Of a DNA stretch of 42,903 bases, positions 29,994-39,801 are shown one piece after another. The notes under the pieces are model-generated. The model saw only the letters and a list, made by a program, of their open reading frames with translations. It was not told where the DNA came from and ran no database searches. Both the position numbers and the translations under genes were made by a program. How positions within the stretch are numbered: position 1 is the stretch's first letter; every line of letters starts with the position of its first letter. Origin of the DNA: Clostridiales bacterium (GTDB lineage: Bacteria > Bacillota > Clostridia > UBA1381); NCBI GenBank assembly GCA_029226975.1, contig JAQXZB010000022.1, forward strand, positions 1 to 42,903, written 5' to 3'.

Positions 29994-30022
29994 ATGATAC
30001 CACACATTAAAAAGTTTGTCAA
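29994..30022 (-). promoter_or_regulatory. Putative sigma-A promoter of the glnA operon
   Basis: On the minus strand TTGACA (30022-30017), 17 nt, TATCAT (29999-29994). The -35 lies within an inverted repeat, AAAGTTT/AAACTTT. No other good promoter was found closer to glnA. Confidence 0.65.
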
Positions 30023-30120
30023 GACTAAAACTTTGTATAATCCGAAGAATTTTTTTCATTTTTGTGCAAAGTATTTGTCAATTTTTCGTTTTTCCCTGTT
30101 TTTTACAAAAAAATCCGCTC

Positions 30121-30148
30121 ACCAAACAACCGTAATTTACATATGATA
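30121..30148 (+). promoter_or_regulatory. Sigma-K-like promoter before dpaAB
   Basis: AC at 30121-30122, 17 nt, then CATATGATA (30140-30148), which fits the Bacillus sigma-K pattern AC-N17-CATANNNTA. In B. subtilis the dipicolinate synthase operon (spoVFAB) is made in the mother cell under sigma-K. No good sigma-A pair is seen here. Confidence 0.5.
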
Positions 30149-30183
30149 TAGCATGATTATTAAACCAAGTGAGGTGTACTCTG

Positions 30184-31050
30184 ATGTTTTGGACTGTTTC
30201 TGTCATAGGCGGCGACATGAGGCAATTAACCGTAGCAAAAGCGCTTAAGGATGAGGGTTTTAAGGTTTCTCTCTACGGCTTTGACGAGGAGATAGAGCAT
30301 AACGGTATAAGCCGGGAAACGGATATAGACTATGCGCTTGCGGCGGATATTGTCGTGCTTCCCATTCCCATTACATATGACGGCTGCAATATAAATATGC
30401 CCTACTGTGATTTTCCCCTTTCAACGGAGGAATTTCTTGATGCGATAAATCCTTCAGCCCTTGTTTTCGGCGGTCAGTTTAAGCCGGATTTTGCCGCCGC
30501 ACTGGAGGATATGGGAGTAAAATACTGCGATTTACTGCGCCGCGAGGAGCTGGCAATAAAAAATGCCGTACCCACAGCCGAGGGCGCAATAAAAATCGCG
30601 ATAGAGGAAACGCCCATAACCCTGCACGGAAGTCGCTGTCTTGTCGCCGGCTACGGCAGGATAGGAAAAATACTTGCAAGCATGCTGGCGGGTCTGGGTG
30701 CAAACGTATATGTGGAGGCGAGAAAGTACGCCGACCTTGCAATGATTGAGGGTCATGGCTATGTTCCGCTGCCTTTATCGGATTTGAGGGAGCGTATAGG
30801 TGATTTTGATATTATCTTCAACACCGTCCCGCATCTTATTTTCGACAGAGAAATTCTCTCTCTTACGGCTTCCGGCGCTCTTATAATCGATCTCGCCTCA
30901 AAGCCGGGCGGAGTGGATTTTATGGGCGCGGGAGAGCTGGGAGTAAAGGTGATTTGGGCATTGTCACTGCCGGGTAAAATCGCGCCGGTCACCTCCGGGA
31001 TGATAATCAAGGATACAATCATGAATATTCTCAAGGAATTGGAGGTGTAG
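30184..31050 (+). CDS. dpaA: Dipicolinate synthase subunit A
   Basis: A 288-residue DpaA/SpoVFA. The N-terminal segment VSVIGGDMRQLTVAKALK is typical, followed by VVLPIPITYDG and the hallmark PTAEGAIKIAIEETP near residue 140. A Rossmann NAD(P) motif, CLVAGYGRIGKILA, lies near 157. With DpaB it oxidises the lysine-pathway intermediate (dihydrodipicolinate/HTPA) to dipicolinic acid, the calcium chelator of the spore core. The ATG at 30184 has GAGGTG 7 nt upstream; an in-frame GTG at 30169 lies on that site. It shares its upstream region with glnA, in the opposite direction. Confidence 0.95.
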   Translation: MFWTVSVIGGDMRQLTVAKALKDEGFKVSLYGFDEEIEHNGISRETDIDYALAADIVVLPIPITYDGCNINMPYCDFPLSTEEFLDAINPSALVFGGQFKPDFAAALEDMGVKYCDLLRREELAIKNAVPTAEGAIKIAIEETPITLHGSRCLVAGYGRIGKILASMLAGLGANVYVEARKYADLAMIEGHGYVPLPLSDLRERIGDFDIIFNTVPHLIFDREILSLTASGALIIDLASKPGGVDFMGAGELGVKVIWALSLPGKIAPVTSGMIIKDTIMNILKELEV

Positions 31051-31053
31051 GAC

Positions 31054-31632
31054 ATGGACTTAAAGGATAAAACAATCGGCTTTGCCATGACCGGCTCCTT
31101 CTGCACCTTTTCAAAGGCATTGAAGGCGCTGGAGGAGCTTAAGAGTACCGGCTGCGATATTATACCCATAATGAGCGAAATTGCCTACAAAAGCGATACG
31201 CGCTTCGGTCGGTGCGAAACCTTTAAAACGGCAATCAAGGATATCTGCGGTCATGAAATAATAAGCCGGGTACAGGAGGCAGAGCCGATAGGCCCCAAAA
31301 AGCTTTTGGATTTACTGGTCATTTTACCCTGTACCGGCAACAGCATCGCCAAGCTTGCCGCAGGCATTGCCGACACATCGGTTACAATGGCGGCAAAGGC
31401 ACATCTGAGAAACGACCGTCCCATACTTATCGGCATTTCCACCAATGACGCTTTAGGCAACGCCGCAAAAAACATAGGCGCGCTTTTAAACGCGAAAAAC
31501 ATCTATTTTATCCCCTTCGGGCAGGACGATTACAAAAAAAAGCCAAATTCACTGGTAGCGGATTTTTCCCTGCTTGTTCCCGCGGCGGAGGCGGCTCTTA
31601 AAAAAACACAGCTTCAGCCTATCTTAAAATAG
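31054..31632 (+). CDS. dpaB: Dipicolinate synthase subunit B
   Basis: A 192-residue flavoprotein of the DpaB/SpoVFB type. The start IGFAMTGSFCTFSKALKAL and the middle VILPCTGNSIAKLAAGIADT are the FMN-binding hallmarks. HLRNDRPILIGISTNDAL and KNIYFIPFGQDD follow, as in the family. It starts 3 nt after dpaA with GGAGGTG overlapping the dpaA end. It is intact here, worth noting since the orthologue is interrupted by intervening elements in some bacilli. A strong terminator follows. Confidence 0.95.
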   Translation: MDLKDKTIGFAMTGSFCTFSKALKALEELKSTGCDIIPIMSEIAYKSDTRFGRCETFKTAIKDICGHEIISRVQEAEPIGPKKLLDLLVILPCTGNSIAKLAAGIADTSVTMAAKAHLRNDRPILIGISTNDALGNAAKNIGALLNAKNIYFIPFGQDDYKKKPNSLVADFSLLVPAAEAALKKTQLQPILK

Positions 31633-31637
31633 CAAAA

Positions 31638-31682
31638 AAATAAGACCCGGCAGCCGTAACCTTGGCCGCTCGGTCTTATTTT
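31638..31682 (+). terminator. Intrinsic terminator after dpaAB
   Basis: AAATAAGACC (31638-31647) pairs with GGTCTTATTT (31672-31681), with further GC pairing inside, followed by TTTT. It directly follows the dpaB stop. The rest of the gap to 31850 shows no gene. Confidence 0.8.
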
Positions 31683-31850
31683 ACGCCCTTTAAAATTCAA
31701 AGCTAAAGAGCATTTCTGGACTTATATAGTTTTTATTTTCAATATACAGTTCTCCCGTTTGAGAGAATATTTCTCTTATTTTAGACATTACAAATTTTTT
31801 CCCTCTCTCTTAATTTACCTTATATTTCATTTCGGTAAAATTATTGTTTA

Positions 31851-31879
31851 TTGACAAATCAAAAATATTGTATTATAAT
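31851..31879 (+). promoter_or_regulatory. Consensus sigma-A promoter of the rubredoxin-GltS gene
   Basis: A perfect TTGACA (31851-31856), 17 nt, perfect TATAAT (31874-31879), 40 nt before the start codon. The strong promoter and strong AAGGAGGAGG site predict high expression. Confidence 0.8.
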
Positions 31880-31918
31880 AAAAATAAGAAATATTAAAAT
31901 ATAAGGAGGAGGTTTAGA

Positions 31919-33304
31919 ATGGCTGTTTACAAATGCAGTATATGCGGATACGTTTATGATGAGGAAAAGGAAGGAAAGCCTTTTTCGGAGCTTGATGTCT
32001 GCCCCATGTGCAGACAGCCCAAGGACAAATTTGTGTTGGTTGAAGATAAGAGCGAAAAAAAGGCGCCGTCCTTTGAGGGAGATTTAAGCTATGACAAGGA
32101 AACCGCCCGTTCGGACGAATCCTGCCGTTACATGGCGCAAATTCACGAAATGGCGGCTACCGGCAAATCCATCAGCGCAGCTATGGGAACGCAGATGCCC
32201 ATGCCCGGCTGGGACGATATTTTACTTTTGGGCGCACAGCTCAATCCCCCGCCCCTCGACGATGACGCGCCGGTAAATACAAAAACCGTTATAGGACCCC
32301 ATGCGAAAAAGCCCATGGTTTTGGAAAATCCGGTGTATATTTCACATATGTCCTTCGGTGCGCTTTCAAGGGAGATAAAAATTGCTCTTGCAAAAGGTTC
32401 CGCGGCGGCAAAGACCGCCATGTGCAGCGGCGAGGGCGGTATTCTGCCGGAGGAAATGGACGCGGCGTACAAGTACATATTTGAATATATCCCCAACAAA
32501 TACAGCGTTACTGATGAAAATCTGAAAAACGCAGACGCCATAGAAATCAAAATAGGACAGGGTACAAAGCCCGGAATGGGCGGTCATCTGCCCGGAGAAA
32601 AGGTTACGGAGGAGATTGCCGCCATTCGCGGCAAGAAGGTCGGCGAGGATATTCAAAGTCCCTCCAAGTTCCCCGAAATCAATTCAAAGGAGGACTTAAA
32701 GGCAGTTGTTGATATGCTGTGCGAGCGTTCGGACGGACGTCCCATAGGCATTAAGCTTGCCGCCGGAAGAATTGAGCGGGATTTGGAATACTGCGTATAT
32801 GCAAAGCCCGATTTTATAACCATTGACGGCAGAGGCGGCGCAACAGGCTCAAGCCCGTATTTCCTGCGGGAGGCAACTACAGTTCCCACCGTATACGCCC
32901 TTTACAGAGCAAGAAAGTATCTTGACGAAGCGGGCGCGGATATTTCACTTGTTATAACCGGCGGTCTTAGGGTTTCTTCAGATTTTGCAAAGGCTCTTGC
33001 CATGGGCGCGGACGCGGTTGCGGTTGCAAGTGCGGGACTGATTGCGGCGGCGTGTCAGCAATACAGAATATGCGGCAGCGGAGTATGCCCGGTAGGCATT
33101 GCCACCCAGGACGAGGAGTTAAGAAAAAGGCTCAAAATCGACGCCTGTGCAAAGCGCGTGGAGAATTTCTTAAACGTAAGCCTAAAGGAGCTTAAAACCT
33201 TTGCCCGCATTACCGGACATGATGACCTGCATGATTTATCCGTTGAGGATTTGGTCACCATAAGCCGCGAAATTTCCGAGTATACAAACATACCTCATGC
33301 ATAA
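31919..33304 (+). CDS. Rubredoxin fused to GltB-type FMN domain (glutamate synthase-related protein)
   Basis: A 461-residue fusion. Residues 1-42 are a rubredoxin: YKCSICGYVYDEE and DVCPMCRQPKD provide the four iron-binding cysteines. From about residue 90 a GltB-like FMN barrel follows: GTKPGMGGHLPGEKV, ITIDGRGGATGSSP, then CRICGSGVCPVG-type cysteines (CQQYRICGSGVCPVG) for a [3Fe-4S] cluster. The glutaminase domain and the GxGxG domain of GltB are absent, so it is not an ordinary glutamate synthase subunit. Electrons probably enter through rubredoxin. Whether the reaction is ferredoxin/rubredoxin-linked glutamate synthesis, with ammonia from elsewhere, or another redox step is unknown. It is a single gene, convergent with groEL. 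Confidence 0.88.
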   Translation: MAVYKCSICGYVYDEEKEGKPFSELDVCPMCRQPKDKFVLVEDKSEKKAPSFEGDLSYDKETARSDESCRYMAQIHEMAATGKSISAAMGTQMPMPGWDDILLLGAQLNPPPLDDDAPVNTKTVIGPHAKKPMVLENPVYISHMSFGALSREIKIALAKGSAAAKTAMCSGEGGILPEEMDAAYKYIFEYIPNKYSVTDENLKNADAIEIKIGQGTKPGMGGHLPGEKVTEEIAAIRGKKVGEDIQSPSKFPEINSKEDLKAVVDMLCERSDGRPIGIKLAAGRIERDLEYCVYAKPDFITIDGRGGATGSSPYFLREATTVPTVYALYRARKYLDEAGADISLVITGGLRVSSDFAKALAMGADAVAVASAGLIAAACQQYRICGSGVCPVGIATQDEELRKRLKIDACAKRVENFLNVSLKELKTFARITGHDDLHDLSVEDLVTISREISEYTNIPHA

Positions 33305-33309
33305 AGATA

Positions 33310-33338
33310 AAACCACCGGCTGAGTGAGCCGGTGGTTT
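33310..33338. terminator. Shared bidirectional terminator between the rubredoxin-GltS gene and groEL
   Basis: AAACCACCGGCT (33310-33321) and AGCCGGTGGTTT (33327-33338) form a perfect 12-bp stem with a 5-nt loop, with A/T-rich flanks on both sides. It ends two convergent transcripts. Confidence 0.85.
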
Positions 33339-33348
33339 CATCTTTATA

Positions 33349-34983
<1,635 letters not shown>

Positions 34984-34997
34984 TTACCTCCCAAAAA

Positions 34998-35273
<276 letters not shown>

Positions 35274-35310
35274 TTATATTACCTCCTTAGATTTTTTACT
35301 TCTTTATTTG

Positions 35311-35337
35311 TTAGCACTCGATGTCGTTGAGTGCTAA
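35311..35337. promoter_or_regulatory. CIRCE operator (HrcA binding site) of groESL
   Basis: TTAGCACTC (35311-35319), 9 nt, GAGTGCTAA (35329-35337). It matches the CIRCE consensus at all 18 positions and lies between promoter and groES. The HrcA repressor releases it on heat shock. Confidence 0.97.
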
Positions 35338-35345
35338 CATGGTAT

Positions 35346-35374
35346 ATTATCTGCTTTTTTATGGAAATAATCAA
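35346..35374 (-). promoter_or_regulatory. Putative sigma-A promoter of groESL
   Basis: On the minus strand TTGATT (35374-35369), 17 nt, GATAAT (35351-35346). The start site would fall at the edge of CIRCE, as expected for HrcA repression. Confidence 0.65.
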
Positions 35375-35380
35375 CACCGA

Positions 35381-35415
35381 AAAATCAAAGATAGCAGGCA
35401 TTTATCTTTGATTTT
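35381..35415 (-). terminator. Long AT-rich hairpin, terminator of the small membrane-protein gene
   Basis: AAAATCAAAGATA (35381-35393) and TATCTTTGATTTT (35403-35415) form a perfect 13-bp stem with a 9-nt loop. T-runs on either side make it work in both directions. It lies 70 nt after the stop of the gene at 35485. Confidence 0.7.
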
Positions 35416-35484
35416 CTTTAAAATGCTCTGTTTTCCTTTATTTTTCTTTGTTTTTACGTTTTAACAAAATGTTCATAATTTGTA

Positions 35485-35838
35485 TTAACTTACGAAATTT
35501 TCCAATAAGCTCTGGGCGTCCTCAAGCCTGTCAAAGCGAATTCCCCGCTCCAGTTCCTCAATATCGCTCTTGGGAAATATACCCTGCATTATCGCCTTCA
35601 TATACAAAAGCTCCGTATCGCCCATATAATGCTTATAAAGCATCAGGTTTGAATTTTTGAGAATGAGTGTATAATAGGGCAGCTCCTCGCTGTCATCGAC
35701 CCATGCTGCGGTTGTATCAGCCGCCGGCTGTTTTGGCTCGCTGTTTTTGTGCGCTCCCGCGAAATAGCCCGCGCTAAAGAGCAGACATACAATCAGCGTG
35801 TATGAGGATATGATAAGTATATTCTTTCTTATATCCAT
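35485..35838 (-). CDS. Small membrane-anchored protein with BofC-like C-terminal segment
   Basis: A 117-residue protein. One hydrophobic helix at about residues 8-28 (ILIISSYTLIVCLLFSAGYF) anchors it, with the C-terminal part probably outside the cytoplasm. The region from about 53 (ELPYYTLILKNSNLMLYKH) to the end (RGIRFDRLEDAQSLLENF) has the strand-then-helix layout of the C-terminal domain of BofC-like proteins. In bacilli BofC acts in the forespore intermembrane space. Similarity is weak and by eye, so I give no symbol. It is a single gene with its own terminator, between groESL and rplT; AGGAGG precedes the ATG. Confidence 0.6.
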   Translation of the reverse strand: MDIRKNILIISSYTLIVCLLFSAGYFAGAHKNSEPKQPAADTTAAWVDDSEELPYYTLILKNSNLMLYKHYMGDTELLYMKAIMQGIFPKSDIEELERGIRFDRLEDAQSLLENFVS

Positions 35839-35917
35839 AATATTCCTCCTAAAAATATTTTCTGTTACATAGTTTTACCAAAAAACCGCAGCTTATACAA
35901 AAAATTTATGACTGCAC

Positions 35918-35946
35918 AAAAAAACGGCACAGCCCGCGCCATGCCG
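35918..35946 (-). terminator. Terminator of the infC-rpmI-rplT operon
   Basis: In the transcript CGGCA (35946-35942) pairs with TGCCG (35929-35925) around a GC-rich 12-nt loop, followed by TTTTTTT (35924-35918), just after the rplT stop. Confidence 0.7.
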
Positions 35947-35958
35947 CTATATTTTAAA

Positions 35959-36312
35959 TTAAAGAGCGTTCTTTGCTGTTTCAACCAGCTTTGCAAACGC
36001 TGCCGAGTCAGCTATCGCAATCTCGGAAAGAACCTTTCTGTTAAGATCTATGCCGGCTTTCTTTAAACCGTTCATAAATGTTGAATAGTTCATGCCGTTC
36101 ATCTTGCAGGCTGCACTGATACGAGTGATCCACAGTCTTCTGAAATCTCTCTTTCTTCTCTTTCTTCCGACATATGCATTCTGCATTGAGCGCATAACCG
36201 CCTGATTAGCTACTCTGTACTGCTTGCTTTCCGCGCCTCTGAAGCCCTTTGCAAGCTTTAAAATCTTTTTATGTCTTTTTCTTGTGCTTAAAGCACCTTT
36301 TACTCTTGCCAT
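35959..36312 (-). CDS. rplT: 50S ribosomal protein L20
   Basis: A 117-residue L20. It has the start [20 protein letters not shown], then [20 protein letters not shown] and [20 protein letters not shown]. The basic N-terminal tail threads into 23S rRNA. In Firmicutes L20 also binds the operon leader and represses it. It lies 18 nt after rpmI. Confidence 0.98.
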   Translation of the reverse strand: MARVKGALSTRKRHKKILKLAKGFRGAESKQYRVANQAVMRSMQNAYVGRKRRKRDFRRLWITRISAACKMNGMNYSTFMNGLKKAGIDLNRKVLSEIAIADSAAFAKLVETAKNAL

Positions 36313-36330
36313 TGTTTCTACCTCCCGAAA

Positions 36331-36534
36331 TTATTTGTAAGGAATAAGCTTCTTTATTACAGCAGCATTAGCCTTTGAGCAGTATGCCTGCTTTCTCAGA
36401 TGTCTTTTTCTCTTAGTTGTCTTTTTATTCAGAATGTGTCTTCTGAAAGCCTTATTCATCTTCACCTTACCGTTCTTTGTAAGATTGAATCTCTTGGCTG
36501 CGCCTCTATGTGTCTTTATTTTAGTCTTAGCCAT
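36331..36534 (-). CDS. rpmI: 50S ribosomal protein L35
   Basis: A 67-residue L35: [19 protein letters not shown], then [20 protein letters not shown] and the end IKKLIPYK. I use the ATG at 36534, with GGAAGGAG about 8 nt upstream; a TTG six codons earlier would overlap that site. It lies 28 nt after infC. Confidence 0.97.
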   Translation of the reverse strand: MAKTKIKTHRGAAKRFNLTKNGKVKMNKAFRRHILNKKTTKRKRHLRKQAYCSKANAAVIKKLIPYK

Positions 36535-36562
36535 TGTTTTCACTCCTTCCAAATACTTAAAA

Positions 36563-37078
36563 TCACTTTGATATGGGGGCTAAAAACATAGTCATGTTTC
36601 TGCCCTCCAGCTTTGCGGGTCTTTCCACACTGCCCGCTTCCTTGATCTGCTCGGCAAATCTCTCAAGAAGAGAAGCACCAATTTCCGAATGACTGACCTC
36701 TCTGCCGCGGAAGCGCACCATGACCTTAACCTTATCGCCATGCTGCAAAAACTTCATTGCGTGTCTGCACTTTGTGTTAAAATCGTTGGTATCTATCGAA
36801 GGTGACAGCTGTACCTCTTTTATGGCGACAGTTTTTTGATTTTTCCTGTTCTCCTTCTCCCTTTTGGCAAGCTCAAACTTATACTTCCCGTAGTCCATGA
36901 TTTTACATACAGGCGGCTTTGCCTGCGGTGCAATTTTAACCAGATCCATACCCTTTTCATTCGCCATCTTCTGAGCGCTCTTTGCATCCATAAGTCCGAG
37001 CTGACTTCCGTCAGGTCCGACAAGTCTTATCTGGGCATCGCGAATCTGCTCATTGATTTGCAGTTCATTCTTACTAAT
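36563..37078 (-). CDS. infC: Translation initiation factor IF-3, AUU start codon
   Basis: A 171-residue IF-3. It has [19 protein letters not shown], the family stretch [20 protein letters not shown], and the C-terminal [16 protein letters not shown] and [16 protein letters not shown]. It prevents premature joining of subunits and proofreads the start codon. No ATG or GTG lies at the right place. An ATT at 37078, directly before Ser-Lys-Asn-Glu, is 8 nt after AAGGAGG. The only other candidate, a TTG two codons upstream, touches the Shine-Dalgarno. AUU starts are the known autoregulatory device of infC: IF-3 rejects its own start codon when abundant. Confidence 0.93.
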   Translation of the reverse strand: MSKNELQINEQIRDAQIRLVGPDGSQLGLMDAKSAQKMANEKGMDLVKIAPQAKPPVCKIMDYGKYKFELAKREKENRKNQKTVAIKEVQLSPSIDTNDFNTKCRHAMKFLQHGDKVKVMVRFRGREVSHSEIGASLLERFAEQIKEAGSVERPAKLEGRNMTMFLAPISK

Positions 37079-37123
37079 GGTCAATCCCTCCTTAATTCAA
37101 TTCACTAATATAGACCAATAACC

Positions 37124-37150
37124 AAAAAACGGATGCAAAACACATCCGTT
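37124..37150 (-). promoter_or_regulatory. Leader terminator (attenuator) of infC-rpmI-rplT
   Basis: In the transcript AACGGATG (37150-37143) and CATCCGTT (37135-37128) form an 8-bp stem with a 7-nt loop, ended by a T-run (TTTTTT, 37129-37124). It lies about 90 nt after the start site and before the infC Shine-Dalgarno. In B. subtilis the same operon is controlled by L20-promoted termination in its leader, so this is the likely equivalent. Confidence 0.7.
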
Positions 37151-37244
37151 AATATACAAAGCAAGTCTTATGCCAATGTATTTGCCGCACAGCCTTTGTC
37201 CATACGGCGAGAACGGAATGTTCTGCTTGTTTTCTTCGCAAAGA

Positions 37245-37273
37245 ATTATATCACAAAAGCTGTGTCCTGTCAA
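37245..37273 (-). promoter_or_regulatory. Strong sigma-A promoter of the infC operon
   Basis: On the minus strand TTGACA (37273-37268), 17 nt, TATAAT (37250-37245), preceded by TGTGA (extended -10). The leader to infC is about 160 nt long. Confidence 0.8.
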
Positions 37274-37332
37274 GAGTATCTGCCAAAATTTATGCACAAA
37301 ATATTCCCTGTCCCGGCGGCATTTTTGGCATA

Positions 37333-37974
37333 TTATTTACAGAAAACATGCTTGCCTATGGTTTTGATTACCGGTCTTGACCATATCCAGCTCGATGTCG
37401 CGGTGGCGGGATTATAGTAATAAATCGCACCGCCCGACGGGTCCCAGCCGTTTAAGGCGTCCCTTGCGGCATTGTAGCATGACTGCTCCACCGCCACATT
37501 TATCTGCCCGTCGTCAACGGCGGTAAACGCACCCTTTTGGTACACTACCCCGGCAATGGTATTGGGGAACGAGGAATGCTTTACCCGGTTTAAAACCACC
37601 GCGCCAACGGCAACCTGACCTTCATATATCTCGCCTCTTGCCTCTCCGTTTATGACCCTTGCAAGCAGGTTTAAATTGCTGTCATAGCTTGACGAGGACG
37701 AGGAGCTTGAAAGTCCTATCTTTGCAAGGGTTGCCGGACCGCATATTCCGTCCGCCGTCAGCCCGTGCTTTCGCTGAAAGCTCTTTACCGCCTCCGCCGT
37801 ACGCCAGCCGTATATTCCGTCCACATTATATTTATAGTAGTCCCACTGCTTAAGGCGGGTTTGGATATTGATTACCTCCTGCCCCGTTGAGCCTATCTTA
37901 GACAGCGCATATACGTTTGACGATGCAAACACTGAAATTGAAATAAGCAGTACAAAAATAAATTTCTTTAACAT
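37333..37974 (-). CDS. sleB: Spore cortex-lytic enzyme SleB
   Basis: A 213-residue secreted protein. Signal peptide at about 1-24 (LLISISVFASSNVYA). Peptidoglycan-binding domain at about 28-88 (GSTGQEVINIQTRLKQWDYY, DGIYGWRTAEAVKSFQ). A serine run links it to the catalytic Hydrolase_2 domain at about 100-213: ARVINGEARGE with the catalytic glutamate, VAVGAVVLNRV, GAFTAVDDGQIN and the end GKHVFCK. SleB is a lytic transglycosylase that degrades muramic-lactam cortex at germination. No ypeB follows. AACGGAGG lies just upstream of the ATG. Confidence 0.93.
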   Translation of the reverse strand: MLKKFIFVLLISISVFASSNVYALSKIGSTGQEVINIQTRLKQWDYYKYNVDGIYGWRTAEAVKSFQRKHGLTADGICGPATLAKIGLSSSSSSSSYDSNLNLLARVINGEARGEIYEGQVAVGAVVLNRVKHSSFPNTIAGVVYQKGAFTAVDDGQINVAVEQSCYNAARDALNGWDPSGGAIYYYNPATATSSWIWSRPVIKTIGKHVFCK

Positions 37975-38028
37975 GATAACCTCCGTTTCATGTGTATATT
38001 TTTGACTGCTTATTGTCTTTTTATACCT

Positions 38029-38271
38029 CTACCATTTATTTTTAGGACATTTACCCTCAAAAAGCCTTGCGCGCACCTGCATAATACAGCCACAGAGCAT
38101 ACAGGTGGAGCCGTATTCAAGCTTTTCACAGCCGCGGCATTTGGAAAATCTTTCCTCGAAAACCTTCTCCTCCGCCAGCCGCACTCCTTTCATTCTCCTA
38201 ACCCTGTCCACTGCTTTTTGTATATCCTCATCACTTAAAACGGTTTTTAAGCCGCATCTTCTGCATTTCAT
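38029..38271 (-). CDS. DUF6171-type small zinc-ribbon-like protein
   Basis: An 80-residue protein with paired cysteines: MKCRRCG at the start, KCRGCEKL near 45, [16 protein letters not shown] near 55 and a last cysteine in GKCPKNKW. The central helix holds the [19 protein letters not shown] motif. This set matches DUF6171-type proteins of Clostridia, probably metal-binding, with unknown role. The ATG overlaps the abfA stop as ATGA; no clear Shine-Dalgarno is seen, so translation may be coupled. The frame runs further upstream only as a shadow of abfA. Confidence 0.75.
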   Translation of the reverse strand: MKCRRCGLKTVLSDEDIQKAVDRVRRMKGVRLAEEKVFEERFSKCRGCEKLEYGSTCMLCGCIMQVRARLFEGKCPKNKW

Positions 38272-39734
38272 TTTATACTCAATACCGCCGCACTCATCGG
38301 AGGAAGAGTAACGGATATATTTTGTCCGTTTACCGAACATTCAAGTTCTTTGGGAACAATTTTATCCGGCTCGTCAAAATCATTATAATCGTTCATATTG
38401 TCCGCCGCAAGCATCTGTGCATCTACCGCATTAACAGTCATATCGAGGTCAATATCCAATCTTGCCGGCTCATTGCAGCTTGTATTGCATACCGACAGTG
38501 TAATTTCACCGTTTCGGCGGCTTGCGCTTGCACTGAGCTTCGGCACCTTAATGCCCTCAACCTCATATTCTTCAGAATTATATTCCACCTCAAGCCTTTG
38601 TCCGTCCATATGCCCTTTCATAAGCTTAAACAGGTAATATGTGGGCGTAAGCACCATTTTTTCACCCTCGGTAAGCACCATTGCCTGCAAAACGTTTACC
38701 ATCTGCGCAATATTTGCCATAAGCACTCTGTCATTATGCTTATGGAAGATATGCAGCGTAAGCATTGCGCTTACAACATCGCGTATTGTGTTTTGCTGAT
38801 ACAGAAAACCGGGATTTGTTCCGGGCATAACGTCATACCATGTTCCCCACTCGTCCACGATAAGCGCCACATTTTTTTGAGGGTCATACCTGTCCATAAC
38901 GGCAGCGTGGTTTGCCACAGCCTCCTCCATGCGCATAGCTCTTGCCATTGTAACATACCAGTCCCGCTCATCAAAATCAATCGAGTCGCCCTTATTCTCC
39001 CATGTTCCGGGAATTGTATAATAATGAAGCGACATTCCGTCCATAAACTGCGTCAGCTCCCGCATAAGCGTTTCGCTCCAGTTATAGTCGAATTTATCCG
39101 GTCCGCCGGCAATCTTAAATATAGGCTCATCGCCGTAATTTCTTATAAAGGTCTGATAACGTCTGTAAAGGTCGCTGTAATATTCGGGACGCATATTTCC
39201 GCCGCAGCCCCAGTTCTCATTTCCCACGCCGAACCATTTAAGCTTCCATGGCTCCTCCCGGCCGTTTGCGCGCCTTTCGTTTGCTAAAGGAGAATCTCCG
39301 CCGAAGGTCATGTATTCCACCCAATCGCGCATCTCCTTAACGCTGCCGCTTCCCACGTTTCCGCATATGTACGGCTCTGCGCCCAACTGATCGCACAGCT
39401 CAAAAAATTCATGAGTTCCGAAATGATTGTTCTCGACCACACCGCCCCAATTGGTATTAACCATATACGGCCGCTTATCCCGCTCGCCTATGCCGTCGCG
39501 CCAGTGATAGTCGTCCGCAAAACAGCCTCCCGGCCATCTAAGCACCGGAATATCCAATTCCTTAAGCGCGTTTACAACATCGCTTCTCATGCCGTTTACG
39601 TTCTTAATATCGGACTCCTCTCCCACATACAAGCCCTCATAGATGCATCTTCCCAGATGCTCGGCAAACTGACCGTATATATACCGGCTGATTTTTCCCT
39701 TATCGGTATTTGTTTTTATTTTAAGCTTGTTCAT
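38268..39734 (-). CDS. abfA: Intracellular alpha-L-arabinofuranosidase, GH51
   Basis: A 488-residue GH51 enzyme without signal peptide. It has [20 protein letters not shown] at the start and [19 protein letters not shown]. The acid/base glutamate is in [13 protein letters not shown], and the nucleophile glutamate is in [14 protein letters not shown]-terminal beta-sandwich ends [11 protein letters not shown]. It removes arabinofuranosyl residues from imported oligosaccharides. No transporter or other arabinan gene is nearby. It has its own promoter and GGGAGG before the ATG. Confidence 0.95.
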   Translation of the reverse strand: MNKLKIKTNTDKGKISRYIYGQFAEHLGRCIYEGLYVGEESDIKNVNGMRSDVVNALKELDIPVLRWPGGCFADDYHWRDGIGERDKRPYMVNTNWGGVVENNHFGTHEFFELCDQLGAEPYICGNVGSGSVKEMRDWVEYMTFGGDSPLANERRANGREEPWKLKWFGVGNENWGCGGNMRPEYYSDLYRRYQTFIRNYGDEPIFKIAGGPDKFDYNWSETLMRELTQFMDGMSLHYYTIPGTWENKGDSIDFDERDWYVTMARAMRMEEAVANHAAVMDRYDPQKNVALIVDEWGTWYDVMPGTNPGFLYQQNTIRDVVSAMLTLHIFHKHNDRVLMANIAQMVNVLQAMVLTEGEKMVLTPTYYLFKLMKGHMDGQRLEVEYNSEEYEVEGIKVPKLSASASRRNGEITLSVCNTSCNEPARLDIDLDMTVNAVDAQMLAADNMNDYNDFDEPDKIVPKELECSVNGQNISVTLPPMSAAVLSIK

Positions 39735-39762
39735 AATAAAACCTCCCTCTTACTTACCGGCT

Positions 39763-39791
39763 ATTATACTACATCAACGCCTAAAATGCAA
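39763..39791 (-). promoter_or_regulatory. Putative sigma-A promoter of abfA
   Basis: On the minus strand TTGCAT (39791-39786), 17 nt, TATAAT (39768-39763), about 30 nt before the abfA start codon. Confidence 0.6.
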
Positions 39792-39801
39792 TAGCTTTTT
39801 A

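Noticed and set aside
29958-30022. Complete two-hairpin ANTAR target before glnA
   Set aside because: Only one hairpin is convincing. The upstream AAAGTTT/AAACTTT repeat lies in the promoter and its loop is not a hexaloop, so the full motif cannot be claimed.
31054-31632. Interruption of dpaB by an intervening element, as in some bacilli
   Set aside because: The gene is full length (192 codons) and in frame with all family motifs.
38322-39287. Long open frame (321 codons) on the plus strand opposite abfA
   Set aside because: It mirrors the codon pattern of GH51 abfA on the other strand, has no ribosome binding site and its translation is rich in Cys/His/Ile with no family motif.
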